A stretch of DNA of 64,000 nt from Melitaea cinxia (GCF_905220565.1 NC_059415.1:5695501-5759500), one strand, 5' to 3'; positions 21,406 through 33,993 are shown, counted from the first letter of the stretch. Numbers and translations are program-made. The notes: generated from the sequence alone by a model not told the origin.

Positions 21406-21821
21406 ATAAACTTTAATTAAACTGAAAATAACGATATAAGGTTGCATCTCCATGATAAATGTAGCGTGATAAAAAGTTTTGTCGCTTACCTCATAAGCAA
21501 CAAGTTTATAAGAGTTACAACTTGATAAATAAATATTTTCTTATTTCCTAGATGTTCTGTAATGTTAAAAGTTTCAAATTATCAAACTAGATTATATTTG
21601 TAATGTGATCTTATTACTTTTGTTCTTTGTACTTCGTAATTTAGTAACTTGTTTTGAAAGTCTCGAAATACTTCCTAAGTAGGCACCTTCAAACAACAAC
21701 TGGCAAAATTATGAAAGCAATGTTTTGTTTGTTATTCCTACAAATAAATTGAAGGATATTAAAACCTAGAAACTTTATATCAACATCATCTAGTATACGT
21801 GGAAGTAGACGTGATCATGAA

Positions 21822-21905
21822 TGTTTACATAAATAATATTTACATAAATAATATTTACATAAATAATATTTACGTAAATAATATTTACATAAATAACATT
21901 TACTC
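21822..21905. repeat. Tandem repeat, 15-bp unit x5
   Basis: ATAAATAATATTTAC is repeated about five times with one or two changes, followed by a (CT)n run to about 21928. The 82-codon frame here is made by the repeat. Confidence 0.85.
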
Positions 21906-22022
21906 TCTCTCTCTCTCTTTCTCTTGTGATAGCTTTTCATGCCATATGGTGATGGATCAGTTTTATTTTTCTTTTCCACTTTGCTCCGTCGAAGACATCG
22001 TCATTAGTTACTTGGTGCTCTT

Positions 22023-22082
22023 ATTGTCTCTCAGATACTTTAGATAAGATCTATATCTTATCTAAAGTATCTGAGAGACAAT
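22023..22082. repeat. Perfect 28-bp hairpin
   Basis: The left arm 22023-22050 and right arm 22055-22082 are perfect reverse complements (ATTGTCTCTCAGATACTTTA and so on), separated by the 4-base loop CTAT. Seen directly in the sequence. Confidence 0.95.
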
Positions 22083-22142
22083 GATGATGAACTTAATATT
22101 TATTGAATTATAAATTCAATAAATATTAAGTCCATCATCATT
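22080..22142. repeat. Second hairpin, 30-bp arms with one mismatch
   Basis: Arms 22080-22109 and 22113-22142 pair over 30 bases with one mismatch at 22132, and the loop is ATA. It overlaps the end of the first hairpin by about three bases. Confidence 0.92.
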
Positions 22143-22489
22143 CCACAATTTTGTAATTACTATAATCGTTTGGTTTTGAGGTTGATATAAAGACGTTACT
22201 CGTTATTAAGCTGGCTTAAAATTATCAGGAAATGGTGAATAGTTAACATTGACTTACTTAAAGGTGTGATATAACAAAGTGTGTTTACAGAACTAAGATA
22301 AAATCCCATAGTTTTCATCTATTGCGAACTGCGTTTAGGTGCAACTGTACACTAAATAGTCCTTCGCAAAATATTTTAAGTTCCACGATGTTAGCAGGAA
22401 GCGTACAGTCCGCTAATGTCAAGCTGTTTTTATAAACTATGGACTCCTGTCGATATGCACAGCCCTTTGTCAATTTAACTTTTCAGTCA

Positions 22490-22856
22490 ATCATTACAGC
22501 CTATACAGTCCACTGCTGGACATAGGCCTCCACAAGTTTACGCCAAAAATAACGTGAACTCATGTGTTTTGACCATAGTCACCACGCTGGGCAGGCGGGT
22601 TGGTGACCGCAGTACGGGCTTTGTCGCACCGAAGACGCTGCTGCCCGTCTTCGGCCTGTGTATTTCAAAGCCAGCAGTTGGATGGTTATCCCGCCATCGG
22701 TCGGCTTCTTAAGTTCCAAGGTGGTTGTGGAACCTTGTTATCCCTTAGTCGCCTCTTACGACACCCACGGGAAGAGAGGGGGTGGCTAAATTCTTTAGTG
22801 CCGTAGCCACACAGCACGCGTAGCCACACAGCACCCGTAGCCACACAGCTTTTCAG
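22490..22856 (-). mobile_element. Retroposon family S2 copy (reverse), triplicated 5' end
   Basis: Full-length reverse copy: ATTACAGCCTATACAGTCCA (3' tail) at the left and GTGCCGTAGCCACACAGCAC at the right. The terminal unit CGTAGCCACACAGCAC is repeated three times (about 22802-22850). The frames 22600-22806 (+) and 22686-22913 (-) are not genes. Confidence 0.85.
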
Positions 22857-22879
22857 TAAATTTGATATATATATGCTGA

Positions 22880-22978
22880 AAGTGTGTGTGTGTGTGTGTG
22901 TGTGTATATACACATGTGTGTGTGTGTGTGCGTGTGTGTGTTTATATGTGTGTGTGTGTGTGCGTGTGTGTGTTTATA

Positions 22979-23009
<31 letters not shown>

Positions 23010-23010
23010 T
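22880..23010. repeat. (GT)n microsatellite
   Basis: Long GT tract broken by short ATATA and GC interruptions, right beside the S2 copy. Confidence 0.95.
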
Positions 23011-23561
23011 GATCGAAAATAATGGAAAAATATCACACTTTTGTTCCAAAACGTGCTCTTAGAATGCTATTTCAAGTGTAAATAGCTCTTATCTTATCGA
23101 TTCATTGTATCTATTGTATAAATAACGAAACCTAAGGCACGTACAGCTAGACTTTCTTGCACTTTGTAATTATCAAAGAAGAGCGCTTGTTTAACGAACG
23201 TAACTCAATCGTCTTTGAAAACAGTCGAAACGGATAGTGTGTTTTACTGCGCTTTAATTTTCTCGTGAATCTGAGAGAGTGGAAAATCTGACTGAAACAC
23301 TTTAAGATATTTTTTTTTTAATTTAGAAAATGAAAGTTATAAAAACTGTCGCTTATTAGTACTTAAAGATATTACTTAAAAGTAAAAGAGTAAGAAAGGA
23401 ACTGAGACCAAGGCAGAAATAATTAAGGTTAAAAGTGGCTGAAAGAAAACATCTCACAAAATACTGGCTATTAAATTAGCAAAGTAATAAAATCCTTCTT
23501 GCCTTCTTGGTTTTTCTATGGAAATTTGAATGATTGTGAAAAGTCCTAAGTTAAAATTTTT
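23011..23561. other. Spacer, nothing recognised
   Basis: AT-rich; no exon or known repeat copy. Confidence 0.4.
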
Positions 23562-23668
23562 GACTAGATCGTTGGCGTAGTTAATAGTGGCCCCGCTTTC
23601 TGTTCCGCAGGTTGCGGGTTCGATTTCCGCCTGAGTCTCAGTGTAATGTGTGTATTTATATATTTTAC
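23562..23668 (+). mobile_element. SINE family S3 (tRNA-derived) copy
   Basis: GACTAGATCGTTGGCGTAGT (A-box area), then TTCTGTTCCGCAGGTTGCGG and the B box GGTTCGATTTCC, ending CTGAGTCTCAGTGTAATGTG. Reverse copies are at 29830 and 40920. Not a functional tRNA: no usable acceptor pairing was seen. Confidence 0.75.
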
Positions 23669-25316
23669 TAGCTGCCCGGACAAACTTCGTTCTGTCAAAA
23701 CTTAATACTAAGATTTTTTTTTAATTATTTATTATTATTAAAACCTTCTGTGGGCCTTAAGGAACATACAAAAAATAAATTAGCCAAATTGATAGAGCCA
23801 TTCACCAGTGATATAAAATATGTATTATTTCTATGTATATTGATCGAAAACAATATCTAGCAATAGCAGTCAGTCGTTAGTTACCTGTAACACAAGCATT
23901 GAGTTGCTAACCATAGGAACAGACGACCATGTGTGTATGTCATAAGATATGATTCATTGATTGATTATTAATCATATTTATTTATTTATATAGTATTAAA
24001 ATTATTTTCCTATTAAATCTAAAGTGAAATACAAAAAAACTCCATGTTCATAAAAATAATTGATGGTACAATTTATTATTCATAACTAAAATATCTACAT
24101 GCTCGCTTGAAAAGAACTTAAATATTTAAATATGTGAGTAGATAACCATATCTATAACTATTGTAAAAACAATATCGATTATTTTAAGTAATTGTTAAAT
24201 AACCTGAAAGTTAGGGACAACATTCGATAAAATTCTACCAATATAACGATAATATCTGTCGCATTGTATCATTTTAATTTATATTTAAAAAAAAATTCAA
24301 ACTAAAATATTATTAAAATAATGTTCAGTACTAAGAATAAATTCTTAATAATAACTTAATTCATCAAAGTTAATTGGTAAGATTAGTCTTCACTATCACC
24401 GCTCAATCTTTTCCAATACCGAAGCTTCCAATCAATGTTTATAGTATAAGAAACAGTTTCATTACCACCAAAGGTTTGTCATGTCAACATTTATAACACC
24501 TCGACAGGCCGAAATTCGACCATAATTAAAAATTTAAATTAAAGAAAACCAAAACATTAAGAGAATAAAGATCCTTTTTTTTAATTTTTCAATTTGACTA
24601 CAGACTAACAATCAACAAAAGAGCGAAGATATGCGCGTGCGTGTAAAATACATGGTAGTGTGTGTAATGTTTTTTTTATTGATTTTATATATGTTTATGT
24701 ATAATTAAAAAAAAATATTAGCATTCTGCACTCCTTCTCTACAATGACTATACGTGTGCGAAATTTCGTACTCCGCCGTCCGCGCAATTTTCGTCAAAAG
24801 GGGTACAAAGTTTTTGCTTCACGTATTAATATATAAAATTCTCATTATCTACATGCAATATATTCTTTTGAAATTAAAAGACGTGTACCTACTATATAAT
24901 ACCTGTACCCTACGGTATGTGTACCTGTCCATGAGGATTTGTATTTTTTGATGGCTTTTAACTTCATGCTCTTCTTAATCGACAGCTTCGTTTTATTTGT
25001 AACCAACGTTTGGAACATGAACGCTGCGGTTTAAATGATAATAAACTCGCTTAATCAATATTAGATGTAAAAAATCTTTGTTTTTTTTTTAGTGGGCTAC
25101 GAAACTAATTTCATTGTAATTTTTTGAAATTAGAAATATATTTGACTGTAACAAATTACTAATAGTTACAAAAAAACTTTCACTCACTATACATTGAGGC
25201 ATCTCTTGCATAAAATACAGCCCTTTTTCAGTCCCCAAATATTTATTCTTAATATAATCTTGAATTTATTAATTTGCTTTAGCTATTAAAGACTTTTAAT
25301 ACTAATAATTAAATTT
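23669..25316. other. AT-rich spacer, nothing firm
   Basis: Begins with a short TE-end-like phrase ACTAGCTGCCCGGACAAACT. Otherwise no gene or repeat that I recognise. Confidence 0.4.
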
Positions 25317-26275
25317 CATCATTACAGCCTATACAGTCCACTGCTGGACATAGGCCTCCACAAGTTTACGCCCAAAATAGCGTGAACTCGTGTATTTTGC
25401 CCATTGTCACCACGCCGGGCGGGCGGGTTGGTGACCGCAGGACTGGCTTTGTCGCACCGAAGACGCTGCTGCCCGTTTTCGGCCTGTGTATTTCAAAGCC
25501 TCTCTCTCTGTCTTTAGATGTAAGTTAGTTAGTACTTAATTATTATAAAATGCTTGATTAGTTTAAAAAAAATTAAGTTATTTTAATTTATCTTACAGTA
25601 ATTTTAATTTTGCTTTTGATTTTGATTTTGATTTTTATTTTAATTTAGATTTTAATTTTTTTTTAATTTTGATTTTAATTTTAATTTTGATTTTAATCTT
25701 AATTTTGATTTTAATTTTGATTTTGATTTTGATTTTAATTTTAATCTAAATTTTTCTATTTGGAATTTTTTGAAAATTTAATTTGAGTTTTGTTATTTCC
25801 CTATTCTTAATTACTTAATTAATGATAATTTGTTTCTAATCTAAAAATCTAATGTTCGTTAAATTCTAATGTTTAATTTTATAAATGTATATGATAATAA
25901 TATGTTCTCTATTTTTGATTTTGATTATTTTGGTTGTGATGATGATAGGGTGTCACTATCTTTTTTTTAAATATTGTAAGTGTTGAACTATATTAATGTA
26001 GGTATATCTAAAGTTCAAATATTTTAATTATTTGTGGTTTTTTGTGCTTTTAAACCTTATATTCCAAAATATTATGTACACTTGTAAGTGACATGCATAT
26101 CAGATACTTTGTTATTTTATTATATATTTGTAATTTTAAAATTTTTACATGTATGTTGTAAGTGTGCTTTTGAAAATAAATAAATAAATAAATAAAAGGT
26201 AGCAGTTGGATGGTTATCCCGCCACCGGTCGGCTTTTTAAGTTCCATGGTGGTAGCGGAACTGTGTTATCCCTTA
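25317..26275 (-). mobile_element. Retroposon family S2 copy (reverse) split by a 700-bp insertion
   Basis: 25317-25500 carries the 3' half of S2 in reverse, stopping at TATTTCAAAGCC. The collinear continuation AGCAGTTGGATGGTTATCCC resumes at 26204 and runs to about 26275, where the 5' end is missing. Between them lie 703 bases foreign to S2. Confidence 0.8.
25501..26203 (+). mobile_element. Insertion inside S2, ending in (AAAT)n tail
   Basis: AT-rich insert between the two halves of an S2 copy. It starts with (TC)n, contains a TTTTGATTTTAATTTT-type low-complexity stretch at 25594-25745, and ends in AAATAAATAAATAAATAAA (26174-26197). The tail suggests the 3' end of a truncated LINE in + orientation. 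No clear target duplication; no coding remains recognised. Confidence 0.55.
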
Positions 26276-26444
26276 TTAATTAAATATAATAATTAAATTT
26301 ATACTCTGGCAATTGTAAAATTCCTCGTAGGGTTTTTTATACATGCAAATGCGATGAAAAATGGAAACATACAACGAGAACAAAACTGTCACTAAAACAA
26401 CACTCCAGTTAGTTAATTCCTAATAATAAATAATTGACGATATG

Positions 26445-26580
26445 TTGGCGTAACGGTAGCACTGGTTTCTGGCTATTGCGCTGGCGGTTGCGGGTTCGAT
26501 CCCCGCACATGGCAAACATTTATATTGGCCGTACAGATGTTTGCCGTGGTCGGGGTGTTTGTGCTGTGTGTGTTTCTGGA
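26445..26580 (+). mobile_element. SINE family S1, 5' half
   Basis: TGTTGGCGTAACGGTAGCAC (A box), GGTTGCGGGTTCGATCCCCG (B box), CACATGGCAAACATTTATAT and GTTTGCCGTGGTCGGGGTGT. The 3' half of the family is missing. Confidence 0.8.
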
Positions 26581-26781
26581 CATCTACTACAGTAGTTAAT
26601 CTTAGAGAAGTACCAAAATTTCTACAGCAACAGAACTACCTGTCACTACCTACGAGACGTCGGCAAGTTATTCAACATTAAACATATATCTAGTATATCT
26701 TAATTGCTATAAATAATTTTTATAAAATCTTACCTTGAATTTCTTTTCTTTCTTTACCTTGAATTTTTTATCTTATCTTAC

Positions 26782-26922
26782 CTGGACTTTCATTACTCTC
26801 TAAATATCGCCTTTCAGCTTCTTTTACCTTCTTGTAAAAGTCCTCACACTCCTTGATACACATGGTAAAGAGAATAATGTTTTACACTCGTAGCCGAGAA
26901 TATAACCATCCATAGAAATTTT
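26782..26922 (-). pseudogene. Orphan gustatory receptor exon 3 with frame break
   Basis: Homologous to exon 3 of the two receptors at the left end. The minus strand reads MDGYILGYECK, then, one frame over, MCIKECEDFYKKVKEAERRY. The corresponding stretches are CIKECEEFY-SIKEAERQC in copy 1 and CIKECEEFY-SVKEAERQC in copy 2. An acceptor AACTTTCAG and a donor CCAG/GTAAGA are preserved. The exon is 141 bases; one base more would restore the phase 0-to-1 pattern of its relatives. I found no exon 1, 2 or 4 in the surrounding several kilobases. It is either a decayed third receptor or, less likely, a gene with a one-base sequence error and distant exons. Confidence 0.8.
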
Positions 26923-29829
26923 CTGAAAGTTAGTTAAAGAAATAAACTGTCACAAAGTTATTTCCTAGTACAATATAACGGAAATCAACGTCAAATAAGC
27001 CGCCTAAGTTAAAAATTAGGCGGGTGACGAGTTAAATATTTATTGTAAAACAATTTGATTCATTAAATTAATATTTAGATAGCAAAGAGATGATTTGTAA
27101 TGGCATTTATCAAGTTGATTGAGAGAGTCCTTGAGAGAGAGAATTAAGGTTATAGCGAAATTTTTAATAAATTTTAAGTACTTTTATAAATTGCTATATA
27201 CGTATTTTCATAAGGTATTAACTAACGCTACAATCCTATAATTGATTTTGCTTGAAAAACGATCTTCAAACTTCTAACCGATAAATAAGCCTTCCGATCT
27301 AATTTTTTTAGAACAGATGTATTTTGGCACACGTTCAAAATGTCTGTATCACTCTTACTTACGTCAATTTAAAAGATCGTATATACTATAAAATATTTTT
27401 TTTAAAGTATTTTGTACGATTTATCATATAAACATTGAGCTTAGATAAAATGCTTTCTACAAAAGTGATTGACCATGAGATGTTCTTAAGGAACTATAGG
27501 ATTAGTTATAGTCTTAGGCTTGGCCTATATTCGTAACTTTAACACTGCAGAGTAAAAATGATGTTGATGCATAACAAGTGTATTTCTTACATTATGAGCT
27601 ATCTTGATGAGTATATGTAACATTTTCATACCTAAAATTATATGCGGAATATTAACTCTATGTACACACTTGCAATATGTAAATTAAGTAAAAATATTTA
27701 TGCATACGAGTATAGTACAAAAATGACATTGGTGATGTTTTCATAAAACTAGCTATTTGTTAGTCAAAATTCTGTCAATAACTATAACAATATGACAAAA
27801 CAATTACACGAATATTAACATTTGTTAATGATTGAAACTAAACACAATTTTCAGTTATGTATATTTGATTTCACTTCAATAACTTTTCCTAGCATATAAA
27901 ATTTACGTAAATCCCAGAAACCTTTTAAAGACACAAAAATGGTCTGTACCAAAATTAAATATTTCTAATACTACTTAGTTCGAACTAACATATCCTTTAA
28001 TATGAAGGATGACTTGACCCATATAGCATATTATTTGTGTCATAAACAATTTCGTTATATAAATCATATCCATGTAATTTGTGAACAATTTTGCCCTGAA
28101 ATTGCGTTTAGCCGCAAGCTAATAATGTATTGTTTAAAATCATGTATAAATTATATGTTGCAACATCAAAGCTTTACATATAAAAGTTTGATAAGTAGCT
28201 TACTATGATTTAAAATTTAGTGACAAATGGACATTGATTAGTTATATACTGATAAAAATTGCAATTGAAATTATTGCAGTCATGTTCCATGATGGCGTCA
28301 TGTTATTATTCAACAGTATTTATATAAGTAAGGTAAAGTAGCACAGGTTGAAACCTTAGTGGTTTTTTGTTTCTATTTTTTGTTATTTAATATATTTTAA
28401 ATTGTATAAACAATAATAATAATTAAAAAAATCTACATCGTCAACATTAAGTTTTAACGCACTTGGGGCTATTGTATTGCCGGATATTGTTAGTTTATTG
28501 GCTGCATACTGGATGTGATACGTCAAGAACCCTACTACTACCCTTTGAAAAAATATAAATACTGAAAGTTACAAGGTTACGAAACCAAAAATAACAAGTG
28601 GAGGACTTGCATTTTATTTAACTTTTCTTTAATGTTGTTTGAGTATTTTTCTTTATTGCTTGTCAAACGAATCAATAGAATAATTAACCAATCGTTTTAC
28701 ATCATTTTTTGTCGGTGTAGTTTATTTTCAGCTTTTATTAAGTTAAATCGTAACAACGATTCAAATCTTTAAAAATAATATACTAACTTTTAATGTTTTG
28801 AATTGAATCAAACTATATTTACGACATAACTTTCATAAAAGTCTTACAGAAATATTAGTTGTTATTGCGAACTCTTTAAACTTTTAGAAACTGACGTCTC
28901 TTGTTTTGGCAAAAATTTTCCATTCTCGGAAGTCACGTACCTAAGTCGTTACGACACAAAGTTTCGTAAAATCGCTATCAATTTGTTACATAAACGGGAA
29001 ATATTCAAAACAAAATGAAATAATATATCTCATAATAGTACATTTTGAACAAATGTAATTTTATAAAATAGATAATTTATTATTATTATTATTCATCCCG
29101 AATTTTCAGTCATAGTAAACAGTCGTTAATGAAAAGATTACACATAAAGAGAGAATGGTTTTTATAAGTAAACTACAAAGTATTTTATTTTAAGTTTATA
29201 GTTATTACCTTTAGTCTCAAAGTGTATGTATGTCATTAAAAAAATTCACGGTACATCCACGTATATATGTAACGTTCCAATATTGTTTTTAAATTATTTT
29301 CTTTTTTTAATGCAAAAATGAATATAATATTTTTTCTGATATCTAAAATATGAAATTAAAATAAGATTCAAACGATGAAGATGATAAGATCAATGAGACT
29401 TCACAAAACTAATGATGAAGTCATCACATCAAAACAGGATCAGTCATAAATAAAATAATAACAAATATTATATTACAAAAAAATTTACAATACGTATTTG
29501 AAAGTTTTCGTCTAGCAAAGACTTAATTTAGATTTACAAAGGTCAAAATCAATGGTTGTACACAAGTCATTGCCATTTATTCGCCAAAACCAAAAAGGAA
29601 TTTACAATCATAACTACTTGCCTAACTTTCCTTTTCTCATTGATAGTTCTTAGTTACACGAAACTTGATCTTCCGAGCGTCTAAAGTAAGGACTTCGGTT
29701 ATAAATAAATATCTTATAACATACACATACGGTCGTCAGTTCCCATGTTAAGGAACTAAATGCTTGCGTTACAGGTAAAGTTCGACTGTTATAACTATTT
29801 TTTTTTGATAAATATACATAGAAATAATA
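26923..29829. other. Long AT-rich stretch, no gene seen
   Basis: I looked for the other exons of the orphan receptor here on the minus strand and saw none. Short open frames such as 28002-28208 have no domain. No repeat copy recognised. Confidence 0.4.
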
Positions 29830-29942
29830 CATATATAAATATATAAATACACATATTACACCCAGACTCAGGCGGGAATCGAACCCGCAACCCGCGGAAC
29901 AGAAAGCAGGGTCACTACAAACTGCGCCAACGAGCTAGTCAA
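29830..29942 (-). mobile_element. SINE family S3 copy (reverse)
   Basis: CAGACTCAGGCGGGAATCGA and ACCCGCAACCCGCGGAACAG, then ACTGCGCCAACGAGCTAGTC. The B box (GGTTCGATTCC on the minus strand) and A-box area are both present. The best preserved of three copies. Confidence 0.8.
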
Positions 29943-32289
29943 TATTACATTTTAGTCGGTTTTTAAGATTACTTACCTCGTACAAAATGTTGAAAATAGA
30001 ATATATCTGTTTCACTTTGAAGGAAGAAGTAAAAATAGTCCTATATTATTCAAAAATTAAATACTTATTATTTTATTTATTTCATAAAAGATGAATACTA
30101 AAAAGCAAGACGTTCGAGATATTTAATATTTTTCCGTGAAATTAATTATGGCATCCTTATATTTTTAATTAAAAAATTTCTATTTAAAAGTCCGCAGAGT
30201 CAGTAAAATGCACAGCAATAGTCCGTCAACGCTTTGCATAATGTTTGCTTGAAAATAATCAAAAGATGACGTCTCAGTCATTTGAGCGACGAACAAAAGA
30301 GTTTCGAGATGGGAATTTAAAATGGGAGATTTGTTTAAAATTTAAATGCGAACCGTTATTTACTATTTTCTCTTAGGTTTTATGTAAATGAATAGTTTAA
30401 AGGACGGTGAGCGCTGCGGGTATTTTTTTTAAGTTTAAAAATACTAAAAGTTTGCACACTAATAGCCTTATTATTAAAATCAGTTTTACTGCTATCAGAA
30501 TAACGTTAAAATGTTAAAATGTAAATTTTATTTGATTATTTACACTATATTTTTACATTTATTCATTCATGCCTGTTTAAACAAAGTATTTTGATTTCAT
30601 ACTATTTCAGTAAGATACTGAACGAATAAGAATTATAAAATCTTTGAATTGAAATTGTAGTTAAATATAATATATAGATAAATGTAATATAACCTTTCTT
30701 TTAAGTATTATTTAAAGTGTGTAAACCTGATTTGTATTTTATTTTATAGCATCTAAAATAAATTACAAAAAATCGAACCAATCAAAATCTTTTTAAGGTT
30801 CATTTGGTTACGATATCAATTTCATAGTTACTAAATATTTTTGTATACTTAAAAATGTGCCGATCCCAGGTTCTAAACCTTCTTCAATAATGTTTATTAT
30901 CAAAAATATTTTAGCGTATCGATTTTAAAACTCAATTTTGTTCTGATGTAATTGTAATTGTGATTGATTTAAATTATTAATCAACCCTATGTGAGGTTGT
31001 ATCCTGAAGTGAAAAAAAAATGTTAAATTAATTATTTTATCTAATTGACAAAGTTTATTTATCACGGGGGCTTCAAAACTTACCACACAAAACAAAGAAA
31101 TATTAGTATTATTATAGTACATAAAATGGTTTTACAAATTATATTATAGACATCTATCAATAACCATTTTGACGTGACAACGTCTTATAAATTGGTTTGC
31201 CGGGTGACACTTCAAGAAACTGCGTTACGCTCCGCTCACGTTATGCGCTCACAATGAGAGCGAGTGAGAGGCACGCGTCCCTTCCACTCGGCCAAAATCA
31301 CTCAGATAGGAACAAGTTAAGTTGTAGTAAACGCTGTTTCATTGTACGCAAATGTATTGCAAGTTATTGTATGTATATTTGTATATAATTACGTATGTAT
31401 GAGTAAAGGTAAAAATAAAATTTTGTTAATATGAAATTCAGTGCGAGATTCTTTGTATAAATTAATGTTTTAAATATAATTCTTTGTATAAATAAATGTT
31501 TTAAATTGTTACTATTATTTCATCCTTCTTCCTACTATACGAATGAATATTCACATTAAAATTATTTTACCACTCAAAGTCGTTGTCACGTAAAACTTTC
31601 GCCCGTATACCGACTTTACAGGCAACCAATTTTTTTTTTATTATTTTAGCCTCCTTTAGGGTTATTGGTTTGCTCTTATATATTTCGGAGGTCAAGTGGC
31701 AATCGCTCCCTAAAAATCAGTAACCTGTCAAAGCCAGAGGTGAATAATAAGCGGTTCCAGCAAAAAAAAAAATATTTTATTCACAGTGTATATTAAGTGG
31801 ATTATTGATAAATTGACAATTATAATAAACAACTTTTCTAAAACTTCTGATTCTACGAAAATTATCGCCGTTTTTTTTTTGGGGAATTCCGATGCTTCCG
31901 TGACGTTGCAGGCGACATGGTCGCGGGTGACAAAATTTATGTAATTCCACAAACCTTAAAACATCTTACTTTATCGCCGGATATACACAATAATACTGGT
32001 TTTATGGTATCATTACTGGCTGCAATTAAAGCATTTTTGTAAGTTATCAAGGACACGATAAATAATCCTTCGATTAGGTTACTTCATCAGTCTTTGGTTT
32101 AAAGGAAAACTATATCTTTTGCCTTAACATGTAGAAATCACGAATATCATGTAAATGCAATGTATACATTTTTGTTGTATTGTTTTTATTAAATTGCGCG
32201 ACATTTTTAAGTTTAACATTATTTTGATCGTCGTTATTTATATTAATTACATACATTAATATTCAAGTATAAATTTTCTTTAAGTCTTT
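29943..32289. other. AT-rich stretch, no gene seen
   Basis: A 31190-31330 patch is less AT-rich and may be part of an unidentified repeat; its 63-codon frame has no domain. Nothing else recognised. Confidence 0.4.
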
Positions 32290-32299
32290 TTAAATCTTG

Positions 32300-33292
32300 T
32301 TTTAAAAATATCTCGTCGTCGTATTTCTGACTGGACATTAAATAATAAATTACCCCTTAATATTCAAAAGTGCAAGCATATTACATTCACTAAACAACGC
32401 AAACCTATTTTAACAAAATACCATGTCCAAAATGATTATTTAGACGTAGTCGATCAAATTCGGGATTTAGGAGTAATACTAGATAAAAAGTTATCCTTCA
32501 CTGCTCACATTGATTCTATAGTCTCCAGGTCCTTTAAGATGCTAGGGTTTATATGGAGAAACTGTAAGAACTTTAAAAGTATATCTGCTCTAAAATGCAC
32601 CTATAATGCCCTAGTTCGTTCCATCTTAGAATATTGTTCTAGTGTTTGGAACCCGCACTACCATTGTCATATTGGTCGAATTGAGTGTATACAGAAGAGA
32701 TTTCTTTTCTACCTTGCGGTTCACCAAGGAAAAATAAGAGAACTGCATTCCTATGAGGATCGGTTAAAACACTTTAACATCACCACATTGGTCGATCGCC
32801 GTTGGATATCTGACCAAATCTTGTTGTACAAGATTTCTAGAGGCCTATTGGACTGTCCACGACTGTTGTCTCGGATTGGTTTTGTTGTTCCAAGGCGTAA
32901 CTCTAGGATTGTTAACTTTAAGCCATTGTATGTCAAAGGATATAGAACCAACTTGGGCTTCAATAGCTTGTTGCCGAGAATCTGTCGGGATCATAACGTT
33001 TTTTATCAAAAAACAAAGATAGACATATTTCACAGTAGTTTTGGCGCATATAGAAAATTAGTCAAACATTTTAAAGCTCGTAACTTAACCTAAAAAATTA
33101 TTCTCTAAACTTATCCTATAATTATTATTCTCTCGCTTTCATTATTTTGACTTAATGACTAAATGAGGAAGCTGTGTTTGCCTGTAATTGGATCTACATC
33201 CTAACATGACGATTTTTATATACTGTACTCTTAATACTATATTTGATGTATATCTGTTGGTAAACCATTAAATAAAATAAAATAAAATAAAT
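32300..33292 (+). pseudogene. Non-LTR retrotransposon (Jockey/CR1-type) RT C-terminus, 5' truncated
   Basis: The frame stays open from about 32310 to the stop at 33093. It encodes SDWTLNNKLPLN, KCKHITFTK, DLGVILDKKLSFTAHI, then ALVRSILEYCSSVWNP and IGRIECIQKRFL. These are the thumb and C-terminal signatures of Jockey/CR1-like LINE reverse transcriptases. Catalytic RT motifs and the endonuclease would lie upstream and are absent. A 3' UTR of about 170 bases follows and ends in (AAATA)n at 33268-33291, a typical LINE tail. It is thus a 5'-truncated insertion. There is no internal stop in about 260 codons, so it is not old. Confidence 0.8.
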
Positions 33293-33589
33293 CTCTTACG
33301 CTTTAAAAAATCTGGCGAAGTAGAAAATACCGAGGAATTAATTTGGATTAAGTCGTAAGCCGTGTATGTTGTGGTTGTTTTTCTTGGTCTGCTTCTAAAT
33401 TAATTTCATTCAGATTTATTTCAGACCTGAAGTAACTCACAAGATGGGACGGAGTGCTATTATTTACATACTAATTATTTAATTAAAAATAGTTTGAATA
33501 AAATAATGTTTTTAACGAAGAGTCTAAGTCTAGTCTTGCTTGTATTATGGAAGTTTATTTTGGTCTCTCAATATATAGATTATAACGAT

Positions 33590-33935
33590 TGATTCAACCC
33601 ATGACATCTCACGGCTGTGCATAGGACTTCCTGTAGAAAGAAGTCTATGCCCAGCAGTGGATCCTACACGGAGATATAGGAGAAGGACGCTGCTCCACTG
33701 CTGGTTGGTGGATATACTCTCTACTATGAGTAACCATCGCTATCAATTTTATAACTACTGGAATCGACAGCATAAAGTACTGTCCGAGGCATGATGGGTT
33801 CCGTAAGGACAAACATTATAACGGGAAAGAAATATTTGAACAATCCCGAGGGGGAATCGTACCCGCAAATCACCGGTGTTTAGGTGCGAACATACTCGTA
33901 GCAAACGTACCATTAAACCAGGGTGGTTGTTATAC
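33590..33935 (-). mobile_element. SINE family S1, old reverse copy
   Basis: Collinear with S1 but heavily diverged: TCTATGCCCAGCAGTGGATC, CGCTGCTCCACTGCTGGTTG, CTATGAGTAACCATCGCTAT and GGGGGAATCGTACCCGC (damaged B box). Confidence 0.6.
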
Positions 33936-33993
33936 AGAAAACAATTCAGAGTTATCCTGTATCGTCAAGCCGATTTGCTACAAGTCATATATT

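Noticed and set aside
21822..21905. Possible CRISPR-like array
   Set aside because: Units are directly adjacent with no spacers, and the genome is an insect's; it is a simple tandem repeat.
26461..26520. tRNA gene suggested by A and B boxes
   Set aside because: The boxes belong to the head of a SINE S1 copy; no complete cloverleaf is present.
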